The notes under the pieces were generated by a model, which worked only from the letters and a program-made list of their open reading frames with translations, was not told where the DNA came from and made no database searches. A program made the translations under genes and the position numbers. From Lewinellaceae bacterium (GTDB lineage Bacteria > Bacteroidota > Bacteroidia > Chitinophagales > Saprospiraceae), in contig JADJSY010000028.1 in the NCBI GenBank assembly GCA_016711435.1, positions 1 through 64,000 of the forward strand: a stretch of DNA of 64,000 nt, given 5' to 3'. Positions within the stretch are counted from its first letter, which is position 1. Each line of letters starts with the position of its first letter. Below, one piece after another: positions 42,152 to 49,300 of the stretch.

Positions 42152-43825
42152 TCAAAATAAACCCACCACTTTTCCCTCCGCATCCACATCAATCTTCTCC
42201 GCTGACGGCACTTTCGGCAGTCCCGGCATCGTCATGATATCGCCGCAAACCATCACAATAAACTCGGCGCCGGCGGCCAGTCGCACTTCGCGGACATGCA
42301 CCGTGTGGCCCGAAGGCGCGCCCAGCGACTTGGGATCGGTGGAAAAAGAATACTGCGTTTTGGCGACGCACACGGGGTAGTGCCCGTACGTTTCCTGCCA
42401 TTTTTTGATCTGCTTGCGCACATCGGCGTCGGCGCTGATGTCGGCAGCGCCATAAATCCGGGTAGCGATGGTTTTCATTTTTTCCCACAAGGGCATATCG
42501 TCGTCGTATAAAAAATGAAAGTCTGCGGGTTCGTTTTTGGTGATGTCGACCACTGCCCGGGCAAGGTCTTCGGCGCCTTTGCCGCCTTCGCTCCAGTGCC
42601 GGGAAACCACCACCGGCACGTCATAAGGCGCCAGTTTTTGCTGCAACAGGCTGATTTCCGCTTCCGTATCAAAGGTAAAATGGTTGATCGCCACCACGCA
42701 GGGCAGGCCGTAGTGCTGCCGGATATTGTGGAGATGGCGTTCCAGGTTGGTAAAACCGCGCTCCAGCGCTTCCAGGTTTTCCTGGTTGAGTTCTTTCAGG
42801 TCGGCGCCGCCGTGGTATTTCAAGGCCCGCAGGGTAGCCACCAGCACGATAGCATCCGGGCGCAATCCGGCTTTCCGGCATTTGATGTCGATAAATTTTT
42901 CCGCCCCGAGGTCGGCCCCGAAACCGGCTTCCGTGATGACGTAGTCGGCTAATTTGAGCGCATTTTTAGTAGCAATCACGGAATTGCAGCCGTGCGCGAT
43001 ATTGGCAAACGGTCCGCCGTGGATAAAAGCGGGCGTGTGTTCCAGCGTTTGAACCAGGTTGGGTTTGAGCGCGTTTTTCAACAGCACCGTCATCGCGCCG
43101 TGGGCGTGCAGGTCGCGGGCGCTTACGGGCTTGCGGTCGTTGGTGTAGCCGATCACAATATTGCCCAGCCGTTCTTTCAGGTCGTTGAGCGAGGTGGCTA
43201 AACAAAAAATCGCCATCACTTCGGAAGCCACTACAATATCGAAACCCGATTCGCGCGGGTAGCCGTTGGACTTGCCGCCTAAGCCGATCACCGTTTCGCG
43301 CAGGGCGCGGTCGTTCATGTCGACTACCCGTTTCCAGGTTACCCTGCGCACATCGATGCCGAGGCTGTTTCCCTGGTGAATATGGTTGTCGATGAGTGCG
43401 GCTAACAGGTTGTTTGCCAGGGCAATAGCGCTGAAATCGCCGGTAAAATGCAGGTTGATGTCCTCCATCGGAATCACCTGGGCGTAGCCGCCGCCCGCTG
43501 CGCCGCCTTTCATGCCGAATACGGGGCCGAGGCTGGGTTCGCGCAGGCAGATCAATGTTTTTTTGCCGATCCGGCTGAGTCCGTCGCCGAGGCCGACGCT
43601 GACGGTTGTTTTGCCCTCGCCCGCAGGCGTGGGGCTGATGGCGGTAACGAGGATCAGTTTGCTGCCGGGCCGGTCGGGAAGCCGGTCGAGGTAAGCCAGG
43701 TCGACTTTGGCTTTAAAATGTCCGTAAGGTTCGAGGACTTCATCGGGGATGCCGAGTTTTTCGGCGGCAAGCGGGATGATTCGTTGGGGGGTTGCAGACT
43801 GCGCGATTTCAATATCAGAGAGCAT
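42152..43825 (-). CDS. fhs: formate--tetrahydrofolate ligase
   Basis: 557 residues, the usual length. It makes 10-formyl-THF from formate, THF and ATP for purine synthesis and one-carbon metabolism. Clear signatures: ISPTPAGEGKTTVSVGLGDG (ATP-binding loop), EPSLGPVFGMKGGAAGGGYA, VIPMEDINLHFTGD, PFANIAHGCNSV. The last domain ends GLPKVPSAEKIDVDAEG. It supplies the cofactor used by PurN, encoded at 13.6 kb. The start codon is preceded by CGGATAACTACTT of repeat R2, exactly as for rpiB. Confidence 0.96.
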   Translation of the reverse strand: MLSDIEIAQSATPQRIIPLAAEKLGIPDEVLEPYGHFKAKVDLAYLDRLPDRPGSKLILVTAISPTPAGEGKTTVSVGLGDGLSRIGKKTLICLREPSLGPVFGMKGGAAGGGYAQVIPMEDINLHFTGDFSAIALANNLLAALIDNHIHQGNSLGIDVRRVTWKRVVDMNDRALRETVIGLGGKSNGYPRESGFDIVVASEVMAIFCLATSLNDLKERLGNIVIGYTNDRKPVSARDLHAHGAMTVLLKNALKPNLVQTLEHTPAFIHGGPFANIAHGCNSVIATKNALKLADYVITEAGFGADLGAEKFIDIKCRKAGLRPDAIVLVATLRALKYHGGADLKELNQENLEALERGFTNLERHLHNIRQHYGLPCVVAINHFTFDTEAEISLLQQKLAPYDVPVVVSRHWSEGGKGAEDLARAVVDITKNEPADFHFLYDDDMPLWEKMKTIATRIYGAADISADADVRKQIKKWQETYGHYPVCVAKTQYSFSTDPKSLGAPSGHTVHVREVRLAAGAEFIVMVCGDIMTMPGLPKVPSAEKIDVDAEGKVVGLF

Positions 43826-43827
43826 AA

Positions 43828-43918
43828 GTAGTTATCCGTTATTAGTTATTGGTTATCAGTTGTTGATAATCAAGCATTTGCAAATAATTTAATCTAAACT
43901 AATATCGATGAAATACTT
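43828..43918 (-). repeat. dispersed repeat R2, full copy abutting the fhs start codon
   Basis: Minus-strand reading ends CGGATAACTACTTATG with ATG the fhs start. The copy extends to words AATGCTTGATTATCAACA and AAATTATTTGC. Confidence 0.75.
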
Positions 43919-44039
43919 AGATAGATGTTAGGTGGTGAAGGCGGGGCAAGATACGGCAGGATGCGCACGCTCGGCAAAACTGTCGCGAAAAAGTATCTTT
44001 ACCTAACCGTTCACCTAACCATCTGAAATTCCACTATTT

Positions 44040-44282
44040 ATGAAGCCTTTCCATGCACTATCGCGTTCCTACTGGCCGGAAATTTTCATCTTCATCCTGT
44101 TGTGCTGTTGGAGCGCCTCCCTCTATTTTGGGGTTAAAAGTTATAATTCCTCGGCAGAAGCAGCCGCTATAGACCCCAGTCGTCCGATGCCCTCTTTTCA
44201 TTGGGGGCGTCATCTGCCGGGCTTGTTTTTTCTCCTCTATTTTGTGAGTATCAGGCTTCGGCAAAGGCAATCCTTCAAGTAG
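44040..44282 (+). CDS. small two-helix membrane protein
   Basis: 80 residues. Membrane helices at about 12-32 (YWPEIFIFILLCCWSASLYF) and 57-70 (LPGLFFLLYFVSI), separated by a polar stretch, with a basic tail (RLRQRQSFK). The composition is protein-like and an ATG follows an imperfect -7 element (TATCTTTA, 43996-44003). No family recognised. The stop is followed directly by a half REP. Confidence 0.5.
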   Translation: MKPFHALSRSYWPEIFIFILLCCWSASLYFGVKSYNSSAEAAAIDPSRPMPSFHWGRHLPGLFFLLYFVSIRLRQRQSFK

Positions 44283-44351
44283 CACGTACCGGCTGCTTTA
44301 TCTGCCGGATGCGGAAACGGGCAAAGTTTGTGCCTTGCGCCGGCGTTTTGA

Positions 44352-44500
44352 GGTTGTGTCAAAAGTCGTATTCTACTAAAGCCATGGTTCTAGTGTAAAA
44401 TTTAATTTCGCGTTTCTCCAACTCCGAAGTTTTAAACTTGGAAGCACGAAGAAAACAAGTTAATTTGACGTCTTTTCCACTTCGCCTATTTGAAACACGG
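44352..44500. mobile_element. small element E3, copy 1
   Basis: About 149 bases starting GGTTGTGTCAAAAG and sharing TATTCTACTAAAGCCATGGT and GTGTAAAATTTAATTTCGCG with 48470-48634. The right end (TATTTGAAACACGG) is degraded compared with copy 2. Confidence 0.65.
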
Positions 44501-44632
44501 TCGTAGAAGAGCCGACCCGCCACACAGCAAATCGACTTTTTACCTTTCAAGGCCAAACGAGGCATTTTTGCCCATTGCTAAAGTTGCTACTTTACTAAAC
44601 TTGCGAAGAAGCGCACGTAGCCGGAATCTCCA

Positions 44633-45046
44633 TCAGTGCCTTCCCCAAACTTCCACCACGCCTTTTCCGCGCGCCAGATTTTTGGTGTCGTACCAGATCA
44701 CTATTTTTCGGATGACGCGTTTGTTTCCCTGCAGGTCGATCACACGGCTTTCGCTGCCTGCCCGGAAATTTTCGCGCAATTCAATTTCCTGCACATCTCC
44801 ATTGCCGTAATGCACCGCCAGTTTGTGCATATTGATGGGGCTGTGTTTTACTTTGAGTTTCAGTCCGGTAAAAAATCCTTCCTGTGCGGTCACGTCTATT
44901 TCATCGCGGTCCACGCCATAATTCACTTTTTTTACGCCCAGCAATTCCCAGGGACGGGATGTTGCATCTACAGTCGTTACCGTGGAAATTTGAAAAGACA
45001 TGGCGAACAGTGCCATCAATGCAGTTACAAATAATTTGATCTTCAT
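44633..45046 (-). CDS. DUF2541-like secreted protein
   Basis: 137 residues with a signal peptide (MKIKLFVTALMALFAMSFQI). The mature part is a beta-rich domain with ELLGVKKVNYGVDRDEIDVT, MHKLAVHYGNGDVQEIEL and VIDLQGNKRVIRKIVIWYDT, the pattern of DUF2541-type proteins, which are predicted to be periplasmic and have no assigned role. Upstream lie a palindrome (45076-45160) and a copy of repeat R1 with TAATTTTG facing this gene. Confidence 0.72.
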   Translation of the reverse strand: MKIKLFVTALMALFAMSFQISTVTTVDATSRPWELLGVKKVNYGVDRDEIDVTAQEGFFTGLKLKVKHSPINMHKLAVHYGNGDVQEIELRENFRAGSESRVIDLQGNKRVIRKIVIWYDTKNLARGKGVVEVWGRH

Positions 45047-45075
45047 TGTAAAAAAAAGGTTTTGGTGAAAGAAAA

Positions 45076-45160
45076 GGGATGAGGATTGAGGGATGAGGAA
45101 TGACCGAGCGTGATGTCGGACATCACGCTCGGTCGTTCCTCAATCCTCATTCCTCATCCC
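45076..45160. repeat. perfect palindrome (about 42-bp arms)
   Basis: GGGATGAGGATTGAGGGATG then GACCGAGCGTGATGTCC, mirrored. The arms consist of GAGGAATGAGGGATG-type words also seen as remnants at 52999-53080 and 35275-35310. Confidence 0.85.
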
Positions 45161-45230
45161 TATTTAGAGCTTCATCAACACACAAAGTTTAACGGTCTTT
45201 GAAAAATAAATCAGATATTCGCCTACTTAA

Positions 45231-45321
45231 ATAGGTGTGCAAAATTAATTGATGGTAAATCTTTTGTAACTCATTGACTAACATCGCCTTTTGCCCTTTG
45301 CAATTTTGCCTTTTTACTTAA
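45231..45321 (-). repeat. dispersed repeat R1, copy 3
   Basis: GGTGTGCAAAATTAATTGAT and TAACTCATTGACTAACATCG. The -7 box TAATTTTG (45240-45247, minus strand) points to the DUF2541-like gene. Confidence 0.7.
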
Positions 45322-45396
45322 ATTAGTTTGGCCAAATTCTTTACAAATGCTTGATTATGAACACCGATAACCAATAACTAATAACAGATAACTTTT
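45316..45396 (+). repeat. dispersed repeat R2, copy upstream of radC
   Basis: Follows directly on R1 copy 3: AAATTAGTTTGGCCAAATTC, AAATGCTTGATTATGAACAC, AACTAATAACAGATAACT. Reads toward radC, 25 bases before its ATG. Confidence 0.7.
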
Positions 45397-45420
45397 TTCC
45401 ATCATCCAACGCTTCATTTT

Positions 45421-46116
45421 ATGTCAGAACACAACTCACGCGCCATCACGGCCTGGGCGGAAGAGGACCGCCCGCGCGAAAAAATGCTCCTCAAAGGGAA
45501 ACTGGCGCTCTCGGACGCCGAATTACTCGCCATTCTCATCGGATCTGGCACCGTCGGAGAAAGTGCTGTGGCAGTAGCCCAGGGCATTCTCGCTTCCGTC
45601 GACCACAACCTGAACGAACTCGGCAAACGCTCCCTGCCCGATCTGAAAAAGTTTAAAGGTATCGGCGAAGCCAAAGCCATTACCATCGCTGCCGCGCTGG
45701 AACTGGGCCGCCGCCGACAATTGTCCGACCTCCGCGACCGGCCGCGCATTACCCATAGCCGCGATGCCTTTAATACCATCGCCCCCCTGCTCACCGACCT
45801 GCACCATGAAGAATTCTGGTTGCTGATGCTCAACAAAGCCAATGAGGTGTTTGCCCGCGAACGACTCAGCACCGGCGGCATGAGCGGAACGGTAGTCGAT
45901 ATTAAATTAGTGCTGAAAGCAGCGATAGATGCCAAAGCCGCAGCCTTTATCGCCATCCACAACCACCCCTCCGGCAACCTGCAACCCAGCCAGGCTGATA
46001 TCGACCTGACCCGTAAACTCAAACAATCGGGCGCTATGATCGACCTGCCGCTGCTCGACCACCTGATTATTTCCGAGCGGGGGTATTACAGTTTTGCAGA
46101 TGAGGGGAATTTGTGA
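45421..46116 (+). CDS. radC: RadC family JAB-domain protein
   Basis: 231 residues. N-terminal helix-hairpin-helix segment (LKKFKGIGEAKAITIAAALE) and C-terminal MPN/JAB metalloprotease-like domain with the zinc motif IHNHPSGNLQPSQADIDLT. Named for DNA repair, but that role in E. coli was retracted; related proteins are often found with mobile elements, and a deubiquitinase-like or nuclease role has been proposed. Here it looks chromosomal and stands alone. The leader is repeat R2. Confidence 0.92.
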   Translation: MSEHNSRAITAWAEEDRPREKMLLKGKLALSDAELLAILIGSGTVGESAVAVAQGILASVDHNLNELGKRSLPDLKKFKGIGEAKAITIAAALELGRRRQLSDLRDRPRITHSRDAFNTIAPLLTDLHHEEFWLLMLNKANEVFARERLSTGGMSGTVVDIKLVLKAAIDAKAAAFIAIHNHPSGNLQPSQADIDLTRKLKQSGAMIDLPLLDHLIISERGYYSFADEGNL

Positions 46117-46227
46117 GGGAAGTGTTTTGGTGTTTTTGGGTTTTAGTGTTTTGGATTAGAAACGATCATTGATATTTGTAGATTCCTTTTGATAAAAATG
46201 TATGTCCTTTGTATAACTTTAAGAAGG

Positions 46228-46311
46228 TGTGCAAAATTAGTTAAGACAAAATCTTCTGTAACTCATTGACTTACATTGTTTTTTGCCCTTTGCTATTTGC
46301 CCTTTTAATTA
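46228..46311 (-). repeat. dispersed repeat R1, copy 4
   Basis: GGTGTGCAAAATTAGTTAAG, AATCTTCTGTAACTCATTGA, TTTTTTGCCCTTTGC. Its -7 box points away from the following gene, so it does not drive it. Confidence 0.65.
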
Positions 46312-46336
46312 TTCATTGCCCTTTGACTTTTTTGAT

Positions 46337-46693
46337 ATGCGTCTGCTTCTTTTCACTGTTCTATTTTTATCCTGGGGCTGCGACGATCCGCCTGCCGATA
46401 CCCGCATCGACAGAATAGCGAAGGCCTTCTGTGAATGTACCGGCCCATTGGTGGCGCTGAATCAGCAAACAGCCCGATTGGCTGCCGATACCACGGCGCA
46501 AGTTGGTTTTCAGGAAAATCTTCGGAAAATACAGGAAGAATACAACCGCGCCAAAGAATGCTCCGCGACCGTTATCGGGCAATTCGGACGCCTGAAAAAA
46601 GAAGAATTTGTATTGGTGGAAAAAGCGCTCAGCGGAAAATGCCCTGATCTGGCCACGCAACGCGACCTGCTGCGGGAGATGCTGGGAGAGTAA
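46337..46693 (+). CDS. small lipoprotein
   Basis: 118 residues from ATG 46337; the frame opens at 46283 inside repeat R1. Signal MRLLLFTVLFLSWGC with lipobox SWGC and the anchored Cys at 15. The mature chain is helical and contains a CECTGPL motif and two further Cys (AKECSAT, GKCPDL), a four-cysteine pattern that could form two disulphides. Family unknown, though this arrangement is seen in several small Bacteroidota lipoproteins. Confidence 0.65.
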   Translation: MRLLLFTVLFLSWGCDDPPADTRIDRIAKAFCECTGPLVALNQQTARLAADTTAQVGFQENLRKIQEEYNRAKECSATVIGQFGRLKKEEFVLVEKALSGKCPDLATQRDLLREMLGE

Positions 46694-46994
46694 AGAGAGT
46701 AAAGAAGTGAGAGGTGAGAGGTGAGAGGTGAGAGGTGAGAGGTGAGAGACGTCCCGTTTGGCGGCTCGTGTGGTTTGGGGATGGATTTTTCAGGCCTGTA
46801 ATCGTGAGTGGGTGGGAGTGGGCCGAGTAGTGGAACTCATGGGGTGTCACCCGATCGGATTAACTTTTGACCAACCTGTAATCGGAATAATTATCGGAAA
46901 TAATCTTAGATTAAATTCTTTGCAAATGCTTGATTATCAACACCAATAACGGATAACCAATAAAACTGGGTATCGGACTTGAACTAACTTCACA
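46694..46994. repeat. gene-free region with tandem and dispersed repeats
   Basis: 46705-46750 is a tandem array of GAGGTGA (six units). 46745-46808 holds GACGTCCCGTTTGGCGG and TTTTTCAGGCCTGTAATCGT, shared with the arms of the giant palindrome at 36366-36848. 46911-46968 is a truncated repeat R2 (AAATGCTTGATTATCAACAC) reading toward folB. No gene. Confidence 0.6.
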
Positions 46995-47510
46995 ATGGCT
47001 TGGATAGCACTGGAAGGTATGCGTTTTCACGCTTTTCACGGCGTTTACGACGCGGAAAAAGCAATTGGTACAGAGTACCTCGTCGATGTGTATGTAAAAG
47101 CCGGCATCGCCAAAGCGGCTGCTACCGACCAGGTAGAACAAACCGTCAATTACGAAATCATTTTTCGGATATGCCAGTTGGAGATGGAGCAGCCGCGCCA
47201 CCTCATCGAGACCGTGCTGGCAGGTATCATCGCTCGCATGAAACACCAGTTTGTCACTTTACAGGCCATCCGGGTCAGGGTGCGCAAACTGAATCCGCCG
47301 CTCGGCGGGCGCGTCGCAGAAGCCTGGGTAGAAGAGGAAGCCGACTTTGTAGCCACCTGTCCGCGCTGCAAACGCAAACACATCTGCTATAGCGACAACA
47401 ACTGCTGGTGTAAGGAAATCAACCTGCATCCGGCTACCAAAGAAACGCTGGTGCGGCAGTTTGGAACGACTTGTCTGTGTGAGAGCTGTGTGAAACTCTA
47501 CGCGGGGTAG
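46995..47510 (+). CDS. folB: dihydroneopterin aldolase fused to a cysteine-rich CWC domain
   Basis: 171 residues. Residues 1-118 are FolB (MAWIALEGMRFHAFHGVYDA, VDVYVKAGIAKAA, VNYEIIFRICQ, RHLIETVLAGIIARM, VRKLNPPLGG), which converts 7,8-dihydroneopterin to hydroxymethyl-dihydropterin and glycolaldehyde in folate synthesis. Residues about 122-171 carry CPRCKRKHIC, CWCKEI and CLCESCV, the pattern of the CWC cysteine-rich family normally encoded as a separate small protein, probably a zinc site. The fusion has no stop or shift between the parts. The gene ends against a perfect palindrome. Confidence 0.9.
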   Translation: MAWIALEGMRFHAFHGVYDAEKAIGTEYLVDVYVKAGIAKAAATDQVEQTVNYEIIFRICQLEMEQPRHLIETVLAGIIARMKHQFVTLQAIRVRVRKLNPPLGGRVAEAWVEEEADFVATCPRCKRKHICYSDNNCWCKEINLHPATKETLVRQFGTTCLCESCVKLYAG

Positions 47511-47511
47511 G

Positions 47512-47668
47512 TTATCAGTTAGTTATCGGTTATCTGTTATTCGTTATCAGGGTGATAGTGGACCATCTGTGCAAAGCCAACATTCCTTAAAGATATGCCC
47601 AACATTTGTACAGATGGTCCACTATCACCCTGATAACTAATAACAGATAACCGATAACTAACTGATAA
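47512..47668. repeat. perfect palindrome between convergent folB and CoA-binding genes
   Basis: About 59-base arms (TTATCAGTTAGTTATCGGTT ... GGTGATAGTGGACCATCTGT and the mirror) with a 39-base loop. It fills the whole space between the two stop codons. The arms reuse the vocabulary of repeat R2. Confidence 0.85.
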
Positions 47669-48028
47669 CTAATAACTCCCAATCGAAAGCATCACCAGCG
47701 TACAACCTTCCACCGTTTCGATACCCTGTGCATTGGCTAATTGCATCAGTTCCGGGTTTTCGGTTCCGGGGTTGAAAATCAACCTTTTCGGGTGCAGGGA
47801 TAGAATGTAATCGTAATAAGGCGGCTGCCGATCCGGCCCCACATAGAGCGTCACCGTATCTACATCGCTCACGGCGGGCGTGCCGTGCAGGATTTCCAGG
47901 CCTTCCACCTGTCCGTTGCGGATTCCCACCGGAACCACTTCGTGACCAAAGCGCAACAAACGCTGCACGGCTAAAAAAGCATAACGCGTTGGATTGTCGG
48001 TGGCGCCGAGGACAAGGGTCTTTTTCAT
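47669..48028 (-). CDS. CoA-binding domain protein (YccU-like)
   Basis: 119 residues forming a Rossmann-type CoA-binding domain: TLVLGATDNPTRYAFLAVQR at the N-terminus, GTPAVSDVDTVTLYVGP in the middle and LIFNPGTENPELMQLANAQG near the end, then VEGCTLVML. Related to E. coli YccU, function unproven. It stands alone and converges with folB. Confidence 0.85.
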   Translation of the reverse strand: MKKTLVLGATDNPTRYAFLAVQRLLRFGHEVVPVGIRNGQVEGLEILHGTPAVSDVDTVTLYVGPDRQPPYYDYILSLHPKRLIFNPGTENPELMQLANAQGIETVEGCTLVMLSIGSY

Positions 48029-48110
48029 ATTTAGTTATTAGTTATCTGTTATTGGTTATCGGTGGTGTTTCAGGCTGGGAATTGTCAGGAATTTTAGATG
48101 CTTTTCCCTT

Positions 48111-48213
48111 GGGTGCATTTCAAATTGTCGTTGCGGTATATTGACGGGGTGACTTGAAGTCACCCCGTCAATAAGCTTGGCGCTTTGCCAAGCGACAATT
48201 TGAAATGCACCCC
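48111..48213. repeat. palindrome with short-loop inner hairpin
   Basis: Outer arms GGGTGCATTTCAAATTGTCG and its mirror; inner perfect hairpin TTGACGGGGTGACTT/AAGTCACCCCGTCAA. A second perfect hairpin, CGTTTACTAAACTTT/AAAGTTTAGTAAACG, follows at 48251-48281. Both lie in a 730-base stretch (48029-48757) without genes. Confidence 0.8.
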
Positions 48214-48469
48214 TTCGATTTTAGTTTGTGCATGGGCTAAGCCGAGCATACGTTTACTAAACTTTTAAAGTTTAGTAAACGTTGCCAAATCAAATGCACA
48301 AAACCTAGTGACGTGAAGTATAGTTACGATTGATAAAGAAATCGAAATGCTCCGTTTTTAATCATTTTCAACCTGAAACACCAACAATAACCGATAACAA
48401 ACAACTGGCGCAGCAAAAAGTTATACGCCCGCAAGGTGCTCGGTCGTAAGGTCTGCGGATACGTTTAGA

Positions 48470-48634
48470 GGTTGTGTCAAAAGTTGTATTCTATTAAAGC
48501 CATGGTTCTAGTGTAAAATTTAATTTCGCGTTACCTCCAACTTCCCGAAAGTTTTAAACTTTCGGGAAGTTTCGAATCGAAAAAACCAAGTATAATTTGG
48601 CGTCTTATTCCACTTCGCCCCTTTTGACACAACC
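48470..48634. mobile_element. small element E3, copy 2 (intact ends)
   Basis: 165 bases bounded by perfect 14-base inverted ends GGTTGTGTCAAAAG and CTTTTGACACAACC, with an inner hairpin AACTTCCCGAAAGTTTT/AAAACTTTCGGGAAGTT (overlapping). Same orientation and interior as 44352-44500. Non-coding, MITE-like. Confidence 0.75.
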
Positions 48635-48650
48635 CCAATCGTATCCAAAA

Positions 48651-48699
48651 TGCTTGATTATCAACACAGATAACCAATAACTAATAACGGATAACTACA
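48651..48699 (+). repeat. dispersed repeat R2, short copy upstream of dcd
   Basis: AATGCTTGATTATCAACACA then CAATAACTAATAACGGATAA and CTACAA. It ends just before the dcd promoter element. Confidence 0.65.
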
Positions 48700-48710
48700 A
48701 AAAAATCGAA

Positions 48711-48718
48711 TACTTTTG
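48711..48718 (+). promoter_or_regulatory. putative -7 element for dcd
   Basis: TACTTTTG, exact match, 39 bases before ATG 48758. It overlaps the alternative TTG start at 48716 and so excludes it. Confidence 0.55.
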
Positions 48719-48757
48719 CGCACTTTTTTGCCTCGAAAGAAAAACACCGCAACAAAA

Positions 48758-49291
48758 ATGATTCTGACTGATAAAAAAATTCTGGAAGCCATCGCGCAGC
48801 GCATGATCGTGATCGAGCCTTTTCGTCCCGAATGCCTGGGTACCAATTCCTACGACGTGCACCTCGGCAAGTACTTAGCCGTATATCGCGACCGGGTGCT
48901 GGATGCCAAAAAACACAACCCGATCGACCTGTTCGAGATCGGACCGGAAGGTTTTGTGCTCGAACCCGGCACACTCTACCTCGGCGTGACGGAGGAATAC
49001 ACCGAAACGCACCATTCCGTACCTTTTCTGGAAGGTAAAAGCAGCATCGGACGGCTGGGTATCGACATACATGCCACCGCCGGCAAAGGCGACGTCGGTT
49101 TTTGCAATACCTGGACCCTGGAAATTTCCTGCGTACAACCCGTGCGCGTTTACGCCGGCATGCCCATCGGGCAATTGATCTATTTTGCCATCGACGGCGA
49201 TATTGAAAATTACTACAACAAAAAACAAAACGCGAAATACAACCAGCGCACGGACAAGCCGGTGGAAAGTATGATGTGGAAGAATTTTTAA
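48758..49291 (+). CDS. dcd: dCTP deaminase
   Basis: 177 residues from ATG 48758. It deaminates dCTP to dUTP, feeding dTMP synthesis. Signatures: ILTDKKILEAIAQRMIVIEP at the start, LGTNSYDVHLGKYLAVY, SVPFLEGKSSIGRLGIDIHA (substrate loop and catalytic Glu region), TAGKGDVGFCNTWTLEI and GMPIGQLIYF. Length and motifs are normal. Convergent with the T9SS-sorted protein gene, with about 10 bases between stops. Confidence 0.94.
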   Translation: MILTDKKILEAIAQRMIVIEPFRPECLGTNSYDVHLGKYLAVYRDRVLDAKKHNPIDLFEIGPEGFVLEPGTLYLGVTEEYTETHHSVPFLEGKSSIGRLGIDIHATAGKGDVGFCNTWTLEISCVQPVRVYAGMPIGQLIYFAIDGDIENYYNKKQNAKYNQRTDKPVESMMWKNF

Positions 49292-49300
49292 GGGGAAACC

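Noticed and set aside
45421..46116. radC as a marker of a mobile island
   Set aside because: No integrase, restriction system or composition change nearby; flanks are housekeeping genes.
46705..46760. Regular short direct repeats that could suggest a CRISPR array
   Set aside because: Units are 7 bases long (GAGGTGA) without spacers and no cas genes are present.
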